The notes beneath the pieces were generated by a model, which had not been told where the DNA came from, did no database searches, and worked only from the letters and a program-made list of their open reading frames with translations. From NCBI GenBank assembly GCA_902624095.1, contig CACNWB010000006.1:1-64000 (forward strand): a stretch of DNA of 64,000 nucleotides, read 5' to 3'. Below, in pieces: positions 53,646 to 63,724 of this stretch (position 1 is its first letter; each line of letters begins with the position of its first letter). The translations under genes were made by a program, and so were the position numbers. Source of the stretch: an uncultured PS1 clade bacterium. GTDB taxonomy: Bacteria > Pseudomonadota > Alphaproteobacteria > RS24.

Positions 53646-54324
53646 CCAGCCTGTAGCCGCCCTCTTCAGTGACCAGCAATTTTGCATTGGACGGGTCGGC
53701 CTCAATTTTCTGGCGCAGTCGGTAAATATGTGTCTCCAGCGTGTGGGTGGTAATCTGGGCGTTATAGCCCCAAATTTCATGCAACAGGGTTTCGCGCGAC
53801 ACCGTTCCAGCGCTAGCGCGGTAAAGAAACTTTAGAATATTCGCCTCTTTTTCGGTCAGGCGGATTTTGTCACCGGTTTGCTTGGTCAATTGTTTTACGG
53901 ACGGTTTGAATTCATAAGGGCCGAAATTCAAAATGGCAGCATCGCTGGTTTCGAACTGGCGCAAATGCGCGCGAATGCGCGCGAGCAACACGCCGAAGCG
54001 GAATGGCTTGGTGACATACTCATTGGCACTCGCATCCAGCTCCAAAATCGTGGAAGATTCTTTGGCCGCATCCGTCAACATAATAATCGGTGTCAAGGCT
54101 TTCTGGCGGCGCAAAATTTTGCACGTTTCGTGCCCGTCCTGGTCGGGCAGGCCGACATCTAGCAAAATGAGGTCAAATTCGGCTTTCGCCACCAAATCAA
54201 GCGCCGCCGCGGCAGTTTGTGCGATCGTAATCTCGAACTCCTCATGCAATGCAAATTGCTCACGCAACGCATCCGACAGAAGCTCATCATCCTCCACGAC
54301 GAGTATGCGGTACTCGATCGACAT
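53629..54324 (-). CDS. OmpR-family response regulator, orphan
   Basis: A 231-residue two-component regulator. The receiver has acidic pocket EDDE, phospho-acceptor Asp in LILLDVGLPDQDG near residue 54, Thr in IIMLTDAAK and Lys in YVTKPFR. The output is a winged helix (LTEKEANILKFLYRASAG, TLETHIYRLRQKIEADP). GGGAGG precedes the ATG. No histidine kinase lies within the window, so its partner is unknown. The Ala/Asp/Lys arrangement suggests it may be phosphorylated normally. Confidence 0.94.
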   Translation of the reverse strand: MSIEYRILVVEDDELLSDALREQFALHEEFEITIAQTAAAALDLVAKAEFDLILLDVGLPDQDGHETCKILRRQKALTPIIMLTDAAKESSTILELDASANEYVTKPFRFGVLLARIRAHLRQFETSDAAILNFGPYEFKPSVKQLTKQTGDKIRLTEKEANILKFLYRASAGTVSRETLLHEIWGYNAQITTHTLETHIYRLRQKIEADPSNAKLLVTEEGGYRLVTKGS

Positions 54325-54484
54325 GGACACCTCCCTGCTTAACTTCATATTAAAGCCTGATGCCAAGCATGAGAAGACTCGCACAAAAATTACTCGCCAA
54401 TTATTTTGATGGTTTTTGACGGTCTTATTATGGTTAATCCGAGCGTTTGCTTGACCGTGGCGCGGGCCTTGCTAGGGTTTACTC

Positions 54485-54994
54485 ATGGATATTTTTGTGA
54501 CTGCCGGCCCTGCACCCGCGCGCGGTATTTTGAAATTGGACGATTTGACCGCGCCATGCGCGCTTGGCCATAGCGGGGTAGAAACAACCAAAAAAGAAGG
54601 CGATGGCATTACGCCTGCCGGCGCTTGGCCAGTGCGGCGTATTTGGTATCGGCCCGACCGCGAGCCGCGGCCCGTCGCATCGCTTGAAATTTGCCAAATC
54701 GACAGGAAAATCGGCTGGTGTGATGACATCGGAAGGGCTGAGTACAATCGCCCTGTGACGCTGCCCTTTGACGGGACACACGAAGTGTTGTGGCGTGACG
54801 ATGGTCTTTACGACATATTTCTGGAACTTGGATTCAATGATGCCCCGCCCGTGTCCCCTGCGGGCAGCGCCATTTTTTTGCATCTTGAAAAAAATGATTT
54901 CCAGCCGACGCTTGGCTGTATCGCCGTATCGCGCGCCGTTATGGGGCGCATTCTGTCACACATCACATCCAACACCGTTGTGCATGTGAGCTAG
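54485..54994 (+). CDS. L,D-transpeptidase (YkuD) family protein
   Basis: A 169-residue protein without a clear signal peptide. The catalytic motif is HLEKNDFQPTLGCIAVSRAVM with His upstream of the T-x-GCIAVS Cys, the YkuD active site. Gly-rich TKKEGDGITPAGAWPV is a family feature of the small periplasmic-type proteins. It may form 3-3 cross-links or attach proteins to peptidoglycan. The missing leader is odd: it may be cytosolic or the start is mis-set. Confidence 0.84.
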   Translation: MDIFVTAGPAPARGILKLDDLTAPCALGHSGVETTKKEGDGITPAGAWPVRRIWYRPDREPRPVASLEICQIDRKIGWCDDIGRAEYNRPVTLPFDGTHEVLWRDDGLYDIFLELGFNDAPPVSPAGSAIFLHLEKNDFQPTLGCIAVSRAVMGRILSHITSNTVVHVS

Positions 54995-55683
54995 CCGCGT
55001 GGTCCAAATATGGCTGTGCCGAGACGGATATGCGTCGCGCCCAGCGACACGGCGGCGGGATAATCGGCGCTCATGCCCATGCTCAGACATGCTAGATCAA
55101 GCGATGCTGCCAGCTTCCCCAGCAACGCGAAATGCGGGCCCGCCGCATCGCCAACCGGCGGCAGACACATAAGGCCCTCTATGCTGAGCCCGTGCTGTGT
55201 GCGGCAATTGCTGACGAAACCTGCAACATCGGCCACGGGCACGCCTGCTTTTTGCGGCTCGTCGCCGATGTTTACCTGCACGAAAAGACGGGGATTGCGC
55301 CCGCTCTCCGTCATAGCGCGCGCCAGTGCCGAAGCCAGTTTAGGCCTGTCCAGACTGTGAATAACATCGAATAGGCCAACCGCTTCCGCCGCCTTGTTGC
55401 TTTGCAGAGCACCGATGAGATGCAATTGCACATCGGAATAGGCGCGCCGCAAGGCCGGCCATTTTCCGGCCGCCTCCTGCACGCGGTTTTCGCCAAAAAC
55501 CCGGTGCCCCGCTTCAAGAACCGGCGTGATGGCTTCTGCGCCATGTGTTTTCGACACGGCAATTAGCGCAATGTCATCGGGCGCGCGATTGTTTTTTCGG
55601 GCAAGTTCCGCCAACTTGGTCTGAACGGCCCGCAAGCGTTCCGGTGCAGTTTTTTCGAATGCGTCTTCCATCTGGGTGGTCAC
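54991..55683 (-). CDS. YggS-family pyridoxal-phosphate homeostasis protein
   Basis: A 230-residue PLP-binding TIM-barrel protein controlling PLP and amino-acid balance. Hallmarks: LIAVSKTHGAEAITPVLEAG with the PLP Lys, FGENRVQEAAGKWPALR, HLIGALQSNKA and SMGMSADYPAAVSLGATHIRLGTAIFG. The frame starts with GTG at 55683; an in-frame ATG at 55671 is an alternative. It overlaps the L,D-transpeptidase stop by four bases (convergent) and is divergent from the ThiE-like gene. Confidence 0.94.
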   Translation of the reverse strand: MTTQMEDAFEKTAPERLRAVQTKLAELARKNNRAPDDIALIAVSKTHGAEAITPVLEAGHRVFGENRVQEAAGKWPALRRAYSDVQLHLIGALQSNKAAEAVGLFDVIHSLDRPKLASALARAMTESGRNPRLFVQVNIGDEPQKAGVPVADVAGFVSNCRTQHGLSIEGLMCLPPVGDAAGPHFALLGKLAASLDLACLSMGMSADYPAAVSLGATHIRLGTAIFGPRG

Positions 55684-55834
55684 ATTAATCTTTCATTGCA
55701 AGAGTCTTTCAATACGGAGCCCTGCCCCCCAAAGTTTCGCTTGTGCAAACAGCGATCACGGGACAAGTTATTTTGCGATGTTTTCCACGGCAAGGCCAAT
55801 TCTATTTCCGCACCTTTTTCCCAGGCGACTTTTG

Positions 55835-56362
55835 ATGACCGATCTTGACCGGTTCCCCGACTGGCCAACGGCCTTGGCCGCCCTGCCGCCGCGAAGCGGC
55901 GTTATTTTGCGCGATTACCACCATGCCCAGCGCCAGGTATTGGCACGAGAAATGGGTCGGCTCTGCCGCGAATATGGGCACAGATTTTTTGTCGGCGAAA
56001 ACATTGGCCTAGCCGTAAAACTGGGCGCGGGCTTTCACGCGCCTGCGCGAAGCGTAAAAACCGCCTTGCCGCCCTGCTTGCGCGGCAGGTCACTGGCTGC
56101 AGCGCATAACCGCGCCGAAATAGACCGCGCCGCACAATACGGGTTCAACGGCGTTCTAATATCTCCGGTTTTCCCAACCACCACACATGTCGGCGAGCGC
56201 GGGCTTGGCGTGTTCAATTTTCTGGCGCTGGCGCAACATGCCAAGGCGCAAGGTCTATATGTCTATGCGCTGGGCGGCTTGACCGAGGCCCGCTTCAAAC
56301 GCCTTGCCGCCAGCGGTGCGCTGAATGGTTATGCCGGCATTTCCGCTTTTAACGCCCACTGA
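55835..56362 (+). CDS. ThiE-like thiamine-phosphate synthase family protein
   Basis: A 175-residue TMP synthase/TenI-type TIM barrel, begun at ATG 55835 (AGGCG upstream). The active-site strand is ISPVFPTTTHVGERGLGV, with FFVGENIGLAVKLGAGFHAP and YALGGLTEARFKRLAASGA before the end. It is shorter than true ThiE and lacks several of the pyrophosphate-binding residues I would expect, so it could be a TenI-like or regulatory homologue rather than a full ThiE. Confidence 0.75.
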   Translation: MTDLDRFPDWPTALAALPPRSGVILRDYHHAQRQVLAREMGRLCREYGHRFFVGENIGLAVKLGAGFHAPARSVKTALPPCLRGRSLAAAHNRAEIDRAAQYGFNGVLISPVFPTTTHVGERGLGVFNFLALAQHAKAQGLYVYALGGLTEARFKRLAASGALNGYAGISAFNAH

Positions 56363-56457
56363 GATTTGCGCATAAGCGCCTTGCTTTTTCTTTACATTTG
56401 GCGAACCGCGCCATAAGAAAGTCGGACATGCTTTTTATTCTGCTAATGGACAAATTA

Positions 56458-57018
56458 ATGACCGTGAAATTGCCCTATATCTCCTGTTTCCGCGACAGCG
56501 CAAAACATGCGCGCCGCACCGCCCTTTTGCTTGCCATGGTTGCCGCGCTGGGTGCATGTGCGGACGATGTTGTTTTCGAAGATGATTACCCGACCAAAGG
56601 CAACACGGCAGATGCCGAAAGCGGCTCGATTTTTGAAACCATCACATTCAATCTGGGCGGCTTGGTGGGCGACGATAAGCCGGTCGAAGCCGGGCTGGCG
56701 GTCAATGCCGATTTGTGGCGAGCCGCGCTGGACACTTTGTCATTCATGCCCTTGGCATCTGCCGACCCCAATGGCGGTGTCATTATCACCGACTGGTATA
56801 ATGACCCAAGCCAGGCCGATGAGCAGTTCAAGGTCAATGTCGTGATTGGCGGGCGCACCCTGCGCGCCGATGCGTTGCGCATCACTTTGTTCAAACAGGT
56901 GCGCCTAGACGGTGCCTGGGTGAACACCGCGCCAACGGCAGATGTCAGCCGCCAGCTTGAAAACCTGGTTCTGACCCGTGCGCGCGATTTTAAAGTCGCC
57001 CGCCAAGGCGCGAAATAG
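56458..57018 (+). CDS. DUF3576 domain lipoprotein
   Basis: A 186-residue lipoprotein. The leader ends [12 protein letters not shown], with a lipobox LGAC, so it is membrane anchored in the periplasm. The DUF3576 core is [35 protein letters not shown]-type, recognisable in [20 protein letters not shown] and [22 protein letters not shown]. It regularly precedes leuS in alphaproteobacteria and may support outer-membrane biogenesis with lptE, but this is inference. Confidence 0.93.
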   Translation: MTVKLPYISCFRDSAKHARRTALLLAMVAALGACADDVVFEDDYPTKGNTADAESGSIFETITFNLGGLVGDDKPVEAGLAVNADLWRAALDTLSFMPLASADPNGGVIITDWYNDPSQADEQFKVNVVIGGRTLRADALRITLFKQVRLDGAWVNTAPTADVSRQLENLVLTRARDFKVARQGAK

Positions 57019-57046
57019 GCCGCGCCGAAAGCATCGGAGGCACCTC

Positions 57047-59626
57047 GTGTCACGCTATGATCCGTCGGCAAGCGAAAGCGACTGGCAATCCGCTTGGGAG
57101 ACCGCTGACTGCTTCAAGGCACTGGGCTTAGACTGCGGAAAACCAAAATATTATGTGCTGGAAATGTTTCCCTATCCGTCGGGACGCATTCACATGGGAC
57201 ATGTGCGCAACTACGCTATGGGCGATGTGATCGCACGCTTCAAAATGGCGCAAGGATATAATGTCCTGCATCCCATGGGGTGGGATGCGTTCGGCATGCC
57301 GGCGGAAAATGCCGCGATCGAAAAAGGCACGCATCCGGCGACCTGGACTTATGAAAATATCGACGCCATGCGCGCGCAATTGAAGTCGCTGGGGCTTTCA
57401 TTTGATTGGTCGCGCGAATTTGCAACCTGCGACCCGTCTTATTACCGCCACGAACAGGCCATGTTTCTTGATTTTCTGGAGGCCGGCCTTGTTGACCGAC
57501 GCGAAAGCATTGTCAATTGGGATCCGGTTGATCACACCGTTCTGGCAAACGAGCAAGTGATTGACGGCAAGGGCTGGCGGTCGGGTGCGGTCGTCGAGCA
57601 GCGCGCGCTGACTCAATGGTTTTTAAAAATTTCGGATTTTTCCGATGAACTGCTGGGTGCGCTTGACGGGCTGACGCGCTGGCCGGAAAAAGTGCGCCTC
57701 ATGCAGGCCAATTGGATCGGTCGGTCGGAAGGGCTGGCCTGCAAGTTTGAACTTGCCGAGCCGGTCGGGGAATTTAGCAATATCCAGATTTACACGACCC
57801 GACCAGACACGCTGTATGGTGCCAGCTTTTGTGCGCTTTCGCCCGATCACCCATTGACGCTTAAACTGGCGGTAACCGACACGGAATTGGACGATTTCAG
57901 GGCCATGTGCGCGGCGCGCGGAACCAGCGAGAGCGACATTGAGGGAGGCGAGAAGTTGGGCTATGACACCGGGCTTTTCGTGCGCCACCCGCTTGACCCG
58001 GACTGGCTGCTGCCGGTCTATGTGGCGAATTTTGTTTTGATGGGCTATGGCACCGGCGCGATTTTCGCGTGTCCAGCACACGACCAGCGCGATCTGGATT
58101 TTGCTCGCAAATATGACCTGCCCGTGCGCCCTGTCGTGCGTCCGGCGAATGCCGATTCGAAATTTGACATCGCCGATACAGCCTATACGGGCGACGGCAT
58201 TATGTTCAATTCGGGCGATTTTAACGGGCTAAGCCCCGCCGCGGCGCGCGAGCAAATCATCGCGCAATTTGTCGAGCAGGGGCGCGGCACGCGGCAGGTG
58301 AACTTCCGGTTGCGCGATTGGGGCATTTCGCGCCAGCGCTACTGGGGTTGCCCGATCCCAGTGATTCATTGCCCCAATTGCGGCGCCGTTCCGGTGCCGC
58401 GCGCCGACCTACCTGTCATCCTGCCCGAAGATGTCAGCTTCAGCACGCCGGGCAATCCGCTCGACCGCCACGCCACGTGGAAGCACACGGCTTGCCCGAA
58501 ATGCGGCGGCGAGGCGGTGCGCGAAACAGATACATTCGACACGTTTGTTGACAGCAGCTGGTATTATGCCCGCTTTACCGGCCTTGACCCAGACGCGCCC
58601 ACCGACCGCGCGGCGACCGATTACTGGATGTCCGTCGACCAGTATATTGGCGGCATTGAGCATGCCATTTTGCATTTGCTCTATGCGCGGTTTTACGCGC
58701 GCGCCATGCATCGCACCGGACATTTGGGCACGGATGAACCCTTCGCTGGCCTGTTCACGCAAGGCATGGTCTGCCACGAAACTTATCGTGATGCAGACGG
58801 CAATTGGTTGTTGCCGGAACAGGTCGAGCGGCGCGAGGACGGAGCCTTTTTGAAAGACACCCCAGACCAGCGTGTCGAGATTGGCGGCATTGAGAAAATG
58901 TCCAAGTCGAAGAAAAATGTTGTCGACCCCGACGATATTATCGCGACCTATGGCGCGGATACGGCGCGCTGGTTCATGTTGTCGGACTCACCGCCCGAAC
59001 GTGATGTACAGTGGACGCAAGAAGGCGTCGACGGTGCGTGGCGGTTTGTCCAACGCGTATGGCGGCTCATCAACACCCATGCCGAAAATTTGACCAATAT
59101 CAAAACCGTGCACGTCCATCCCGACGAAATGCCGGCTCCGACACTTGAATTATACCGGACCGTGCATAGAAGCATCCACGAGGTGACCCGGGACCTCGAG
59201 GCTCTCAGCTTTAACCGAGCGGTTGCGCGGATTTACAATCTCGCCAATGAACTGTCCGGTTTCTCGCCAACCGATGACGCCGAGCGCGCCATTTTGAAAT
59301 CCGGTCTTTTGACACTGGTGCAGCTCTTTGCGCCAATGATGCCGCATCTGGCCGAAAGCTGCTGGCACGCGCTGGGGGCCGACGGACTTGTCGCAACCGC
59401 CGATTGGCCACAAGCCGATGCCAGTGCACTGGTTGAAGACAGTGTGACATTGCCAGTGCAGATTAATGGAAAAAGACGCGCAGAAATTATTGTGCCGAAA
59501 TCGGCGGATCGGGCTACGATAGAAGAAATTGCTCGGGCCGAACCAAAAGTGGAGAAATTTCTCGATGGCAAATCGATCAAGAAATGTGTTGTTGTACCAG
59601 GACGAATTGTCAATTTTGTTGTCTAG
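57047..59626 (+). CDS. leuS: Leucyl-tRNA synthetase
   Basis: An 859-residue class I synthetase charging tRNA-Leu. It begins with GTG 57047, seven bases after GGAGG. HIGH-type motif [14 protein letters not shown] near residue 40, the editing domain with [20 protein letters not shown], the zinc-like Cys pair CPNCG and CPKCG, and [13 protein letters not shown] are present. The Cterminal tRNA-binding extension is normal. It overlaps lptE (different frame) at its 3' end. Confidence 0.98.
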   Translation: MSRYDPSASESDWQSAWETADCFKALGLDCGKPKYYVLEMFPYPSGRIHMGHVRNYAMGDVIARFKMAQGYNVLHPMGWDAFGMPAENAAIEKGTHPATWTYENIDAMRAQLKSLGLSFDWSREFATCDPSYYRHEQAMFLDFLEAGLVDRRESIVNWDPVDHTVLANEQVIDGKGWRSGAVVEQRALTQWFLKISDFSDELLGALDGLTRWPEKVRLMQANWIGRSEGLACKFELAEPVGEFSNIQIYTTRPDTLYGASFCALSPDHPLTLKLAVTDTELDDFRAMCAARGTSESDIEGGEKLGYDTGLFVRHPLDPDWLLPVYVANFVLMGYGTGAIFACPAHDQRDLDFARKYDLPVRPVVRPANADSKFDIADTAYTGDGIMFNSGDFNGLSPAAAREQIIAQFVEQGRGTRQVNFRLRDWGISRQRYWGCPIPVIHCPNCGAVPVPRADLPVILPEDVSFSTPGNPLDRHATWKHTACPKCGGEAVRETDTFDTFVDSSWYYARFTGLDPDAPTDRAATDYWMSVDQYIGGIEHAILHLLYARFYARAMHRTGHLGTDEPFAGLFTQGMVCHETYRDADGNWLLPEQVERREDGAFLKDTPDQRVEIGGIEKMSKSKKNVVDPDDIIATYGADTARWFMLSDSPPERDVQWTQEGVDGAWRFVQRVWRLINTHAENLTNIKTVHVHPDEMPAPTLELYRTVHRSIHEVTRDLEALSFNRAVARIYNLANELSGFSPTDDAERAILKSGLLTLVQLFAPMMPHLAESCWHALGADGLVATADWPQADASALVEDSVTLPVQINGKRRAEIIVPKSADRATIEEIARAEPKVEKFLDGKSIKKCVVVPGRIVNFVV

Positions 59627-60125
59627 AGTGCCCGCCTCAATTTTGCTTGTTTCGTTTGTGGTTGCTCTTTCGTTGCTAATTTCCGGATGCGGCTTCGAGC
59701 CAGTTTATGTCCTGCGCGACCAGGGCGGCCAGGCGACTCTTTTACGCAACATTGATTTACCCGACACGCGCGCCGGACGCTATCTCGGCAACCAATTGCG
59801 CAGTCGGGTCACGCCCGGCGAAGAGGGCGGGTTGGCTCTCTATGTGACGCTGGAGGAAACACGGGCCGATGCACTGATTGCAACAGACGGCAATACCGAG
59901 CGCGTCAATCTGACCATGACAGCCGTTGTGCGGCTTGAAGCGGCAGGCGCCAAGATCGTCGAGCAACGCCGGTTCCGCGTGTCATCGAGTTACAACCGGA
60001 CATCCAGCGAACTGGCCAATCAGGAAACCGAAGCCAGCTTGCGCAATACGGCGCTTGACCGCATCGCCTCGGACATTCAGTTCCTGCTGGCCGATTTGCC
60101 GGCAGACACGAGCAACCCCCGATGA
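59565..60125 (+). CDS. lptE: LptE, LPS-assembly lipoprotein
   Basis: About 186 residues. The lipoprotein signal ends [18 protein letters not shown], with LISGC as lipobox. LptE plugs the LptD barrel in the outer membrane. The start is uncertain: ATG 59565 (GGAG ten bases upstream) lies inside leuS and gives a long N-region; TTG 59619 or GTG 59628 would give a more usual leader. It ends overlapping holA (ATGA) in the conserved leuS-lptE-holA operon. Confidence 0.85.
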   Translation: MANRSRNVLLYQDELSILLSRVPASILLVSFVVALSLLISGCGFEPVYVLRDQGGQATLLRNIDLPDTRAGRYLGNQLRSRVTPGEEGGLALYVTLEETRADALIATDGNTERVNLTMTAVVRLEAAGAKIVEQRRFRVSSSYNRTSSELANQETEASLRNTALDRIASDIQFLLADLPADTSNPR

Positions 60126-61180
60126 AACTGGCCGCCGGCAAGGTCGAAGCCTTTGTTGACGCCTTCCCGCCGGAACAAATGCCGGCACTGGTGCTCATTT
60201 ACGGACCGGACCAGGGCGGCGTGCGTGATATCGGGCAGCGCCTGTGCGCTGCCTTTTTGGGTGCCGAGCCGGATGCGCTACAGCGCGCCGACCTGAACGA
60301 TACCGAGGTCGGCGGCGGCCGCCTAGCGGATGAAGCCGCGGCCATTCCGATGTTCGGTGACAAAAAGCTGGTTTTGGTGCGCGGCGGCGGCGGACAGGTA
60401 ACGCGTGCCGCAGGAGATTATCTGGCCGCACCGACAAAAACCGCGCTGGTCGTCATTGAGACGGGCGCTTTGCGTCCGTCGGCGGCTCTCCGCAAACTGG
60501 TCGAGGCCCATGCCGACGCCATCGCCCTGCCCTGCTATGAGGCCGATGCCCGCCAACTCGCGCAACTCATGCGCGACCAGCTTGAAGCCGAGGGCTTTCG
60601 CATTGAAGCCGCCGCACTTGAAGCGGCGGTCGCGCGCCTTGCGACCGATCGCGGCATCATGCGCCGCGAGATTGAGCGGCTGGTGTTGTATAAAGGGCCA
60701 CGTGGCAGCTCCAGATTTTCCGGCGATGCGGCATTAATCACATTGGATGATGTCGATGCCACCCTTGGCGACCAGTCGAGCCTGACACTCGACAGCCTGA
60801 TTGATGCTGTGGCATTGGGCCGCGTGGCGGCGGCAGATCAGGCGCTTGCGCGCCTCACAGCAGATGGGCAAACCCTGCAAACCGCACTGAGTGCTGTGCG
60901 CCGGCACTTTCAAATTTTGCACCTTGCCACCGGCCTGATAGAAAGCGGCACGCCGCAAACCCAAGCGCTTTCGGCCTTCCGGCCGCCACTGCATTTTCGC
61001 CGCAAGCCTTTAGTGGAAAATCAGCTCAGGCTGTGGTCGCGCCGCAAAATTGAGCGTGCGCTGGCACTCTTGCACAAAAGCGAGATTGACGCGCGGGCCA
61101 TGCGTTCCGCCGGCACGCGTCTGCCCGAAGCCGTTGCCGGACAAATTTTGCTACGCATTGCGCGCGCCGCCCAGCGTTAG
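60122..61180 (+). CDS. holA: DNA polymerase III subunit delta
   Basis: A 352-residue clamp-loader subunit. AAA-fold features: ALVLIYGPDQGGVRDIGQRLC near residue 20, KKLVLVRGGGG and a C-terminal collar helix bundle ending LPEAVAGQILLRIARAAQR. It has the usual absent Walker function of delta. Convergent with parB; stops overlap by four bases. Confidence 0.94.
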   Translation: MKLAAGKVEAFVDAFPPEQMPALVLIYGPDQGGVRDIGQRLCAAFLGAEPDALQRADLNDTEVGGGRLADEAAAIPMFGDKKLVLVRGGGGQVTRAAGDYLAAPTKTALVVIETGALRPSAALRKLVEAHADAIALPCYEADARQLAQLMRDQLEAEGFRIEAAALEAAVARLATDRGIMRREIERLVLYKGPRGSSRFSGDAALITLDDVDATLGDQSSLTLDSLIDAVALGRVAAADQALARLTADGQTLQTALSAVRRHFQILHLATGLIESGTPQTQALSAFRPPLHFRRKPLVENQLRLWSRRKIERALALLHKSEIDARAMRSAGTRLPEAVAGQILLRIARAAQR

Positions 61181-62118
61181 GAATTCGACAATAGCCGCGC
61201 AATTACGCCGTCGAGCTGGGCTAGAGATTTATAGCTGATCGCCACCGTGCCGCTTTCATCTCCCTGATGGCGAATATCAACTTTAAGCCCCAGAGCGTCG
61301 GCCAATGTTTTTTCAACGGCGCGCGTGTCGACATCCTTGGCGTCGGATTTGGCGCTCTTGCCGCCCGGCTTTTTGCCCGCCCTGTCACCCGACTTGTCGC
61401 CCACAAGCGTCTCGACCGCACGCACGCTGAGGCCTTCGGCAACCACGCGGCGCGCCAGAGCGTCGGCGTCCGGATGGCCGAGCAATGCGCGGGCATGGCC
61501 CATGCTGAGCGCGCCCGACACCAGCAGGTCGCGCATGCCCCGTGTCGCCTGCGCCAGCCGCAGTAAATTGGCAATATGGCTGCGGCTTTTGCCGACCACC
61601 TCGGCAAGCTCTGCTTGCGTATAGCTAAATTCGTCAATAAGCCTCTGATATGCTTGGCTTTCTTCCATCGGATTGAGATCAGCGCGCTGCACATTTTCGA
61701 TAATGCCTATCTCCAGCGCTTCGCTGTCGGACAACTCCTGCACTACGGCCGGCACGGCGTGAAGCTTGGCGATTTGCGCGGCGCGCCAGCGGCGTTCGCC
61801 AGCAATGATTTCAAAACGATCGGTTGCGCCTTTGAGCGGGCGCACAACCAGCGGTTGCAAAATGCCAGACTTCCCAAAAGACTGGGCCAGCGCCTTCAAC
61901 TCATCCGCATCAAAATTTTGTCGCGGCTGAAACGCCCCCGCCTGCAATTGGTCGGTGCCCAACATCCGCAATCCGTTACCCGTTGTGGCAACTGAACTGT
62001 CACCCGCGCCCGCCTTTGAGTTGGCGCCCGGATTGGTGCCCAAAGGTGCCGCTTCGCCGATTAATGCCGACAGGCCGCGCCCCAGCCCTCTTTTTCTTTC
62101 TGCTTTTTTTTCTGTCAT
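61177..62118 (-). CDS. parB: Chromosome-partitioning protein ParB
   Basis: A 313-residue CTP-dependent DNA clamp. N-terminal RKRGLGRGLSALIGEA, then the CTP-binding ParB/Srx domain with ELKALAQSFGKSGILQPLVV and GERRWRAAQIAKLHAVPAVV, the parS-reading helix-turn-helix GKSRSHIANLLRLAQATRGM and a Lys-rich C-terminal dimer domain. Its binding site parS lies in rsmG, about 1.5 kb away. It is 27 bases downstream of parA. Confidence 0.97.
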   Translation of the reverse strand: MTEKKAERKRGLGRGLSALIGEAAPLGTNPGANSKAGAGDSSVATTGNGLRMLGTDQLQAGAFQPRQNFDADELKALAQSFGKSGILQPLVVRPLKGATDRFEIIAGERRWRAAQIAKLHAVPAVVQELSDSEALEIGIIENVQRADLNPMEESQAYQRLIDEFSYTQAELAEVVGKSRSHIANLLRLAQATRGMRDLLVSGALSMGHARALLGHPDADALARRVVAEGLSVRAVETLVGDKSGDRAGKKPGGKSAKSDAKDVDTRAVEKTLADALGLKVDIRHQGDESGTVAISYKSLAQLDGVIARLLSNS

Positions 62119-62145
62119 GACACCCTCAATTTATGGCTCCGCAAA

Positions 62146-62994
62146 TCAGGCCGCGGCGGCGCGCTCCCGTTCGCGCTGGATCAGTTCGGATGCCAGCTTC
62201 ATATAGGCCAGGCTGCCGCTGCATTTGTGATCATATAACAGCGCTGGCTTGCCGAATGACGGCGCCTCCGAAACACGGACATTGCGCGGGATGACACTTT
62301 GGTACACCAGCGCGCCGAAATGCCCGCGCACATCGGCCTCGACCTGTCCAGACAAATTGTTCCGCAAATCATACATGGTCAGCACAATGCCCTGAATATC
62401 GAGCGCCGGGTTTAGGCTGTGTCTCACCTGCTCAATTGTTTGGGTCAACTGGTTGAGCCCCTCAAGCGCAAAAAACTCGCATTGCAATGGCACAAGCACC
62501 GACTGCGCGGCAACCATGGCGTTCAGCGTTAGCATGTTGAGTGAGGGCGGGCAGTCAATGAGAACATATTGATAATGCCCGCCGCCCGAGGCTTGCAAAT
62601 CGGACAAAGCCGTCAGCGCATCGGCCAACCGGTGCATGCGGCGCGGATTATCCGCCAGTTCAACCTCGACCCCCAACAAATCCATGCTGGCTGGCAATAA
62701 ATCAAAGCCCGGAACGGCCGTGGCGCGCACGGCATCGGACAAACCGCACTCGCCCAGCAACACATCAAAGCTGGTAATGGTGCGGTCGTTCTGGCTGACG
62801 CCGAGCCCGGTGCTTGCATTGCCTTGCGGGTCGAGATCGACCAACAGGACTTTTTCGCCAATGGCGGCCAGCGCCGTGCCCAGATTAATCGCTGTTGTGG
62901 TTTTGCCGACACCGCCCTTTTGATTGGCGAGGCATAAAATACGCGGTGACGGTGCAGGCTTTGAATTTTCCGATGCCGATAAGTTCGCGTTCAT
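62146..62994 (-). CDS. parA: Chromosome-partitioning ATPase ParA
   Basis: A 282-residue ParA/Soj-type Walker ATPase that moves ParB-parS complexes. Deviant Walker A is LANQKGGVGKTTTAINLGTAL near residue 25, LVDLDPQGNASTGLG is motif A', and VLIDCPPSLNMLTLNAM the Walker B region. The N-terminal 20 residues are Ser/Pro-rich and poorly conserved. Confidence 0.97.
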   Translation of the reverse strand: MNANLSASENSKPAPSPRILCLANQKGGVGKTTTAINLGTALAAIGEKVLLVDLDPQGNASTGLGVSQNDRTITSFDVLLGECGLSDAVRATAVPGFDLLPASMDLLGVEVELADNPRRMHRLADALTALSDLQASGGGHYQYVLIDCPPSLNMLTLNAMVAAQSVLVPLQCEFFALEGLNQLTQTIEQVRHSLNPALDIQGIVLTMYDLRNNLSGQVEADVRGHFGALVYQSVIPRNVRVSEAPSFGKPALLYDHKCSGSLAYMKLASELIQRERERAAAA

Positions 62995-63070
62995 CGCTTC
63001 AATTCCCGATCATGCCCCACCATGGTGCAAAGACCTAAAAATGCCGCTGGTTCAAAATTTACTTCAACGC

Positions 63071-63712
63071 TCATGAGGCCTCTCCGCGACGGCTGAGATG
63101 ACGCAGATGCAAGATACGCGCGGCGTCATGGGTTCGGCTCGGAAGAGCCTCCACATCAATATTCCAACATTGCTCGGCGCGCGTCAATTCATCTTGCCAG
63201 CCGGCGCCCTTATGCAGCAGAGCAATTGTGGATGAATTGAAAAACGGCGCGACCAGTCCCAATAAATCCGGCAAAGGTGCCAAGGCGCGCGCGCTGATGA
63301 CCTGCACATCGGCCAAAAAAGCCTCCCCGGCCATCGCTAGCTCTTCGGCGCGCCGATTGTGCACGCTTGCCGGCACGCCCACCTCGCGGATAACCGTGCG
63401 CAAGAACGCCGCCTTGCGCCCATCGCTTTCAACCAGATGTACATGCCCACCGGATTCGGTCAGCATAATCGCCAAAACAAGCCCGGGAAAACCGCCGCCA
63501 CTGCCCAGGTCCAGCCAGATGCGCCGATCGCCGGCCAGAGCCAGCAGCTGGGCCGAATCCGCTGCATGGCGCGCCCAGAAATTATCGAGCGTCGCCGGCC
63601 CGACCAGATTAATGCGCTGTTGCCAACGCCCCAGCAGGGCCTGATACGCCAGCAGGCGTGTCAATGTTTCACGTGAAACGTTGAACTGGGCGGCAAAAGT
63701 TTCAGGATCCAT
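63071..63712 (-). CDS. rsmG: 16S rRNA (guanine-N7) methyltransferase RsmG
   Basis: A 213-residue SAM methyltransferase modifying G527 of 16S rRNA. It shows RWQQRINLVGPATLDNFWARHAADSAQLL near residue 28 (in parts: INLVGPATLDNFWARH), WLDLGSGGGFPGLVLAI, VHLVESDGRKAAFLRTV and VISARALAPLPDLL. A parS site lies in its N-terminal coding region (FNVSRETL). Loss of this gene gives low-level streptomycin resistance in other bacteria. Confidence 0.96.
   Translation of the reverse strand: MDPETFAAQFNVSRETLTRLLAYQALLGRWQQRINLVGPATLDNFWARHAADSAQLLALAGDRRIWLDLGSGGGFPGLVLAIMLTESGGHVHLVESDGRKAAFLRTVIREVGVPASVHNRRAEELAMAGEAFLADVQVISARALAPLPDLLGLVAPFFNSSTIALLHKGAGWQDELTRAEQCWNIDVEALPSRTHDAARILHLRHLSRRGEAS
63665..63680. 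promoter_or_regulatory. parS centromere site
   Basis: TGTTTCACGTGAAACG matches 15 of 16 bases of the consensus parS palindrome TGTTTCACGTGAAACA. It lies within rsmG near parA-parB, so is the likely ParB loading site. Confidence 0.92.
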
Positions 63713-63724
63713 CTGTTGTGCGAT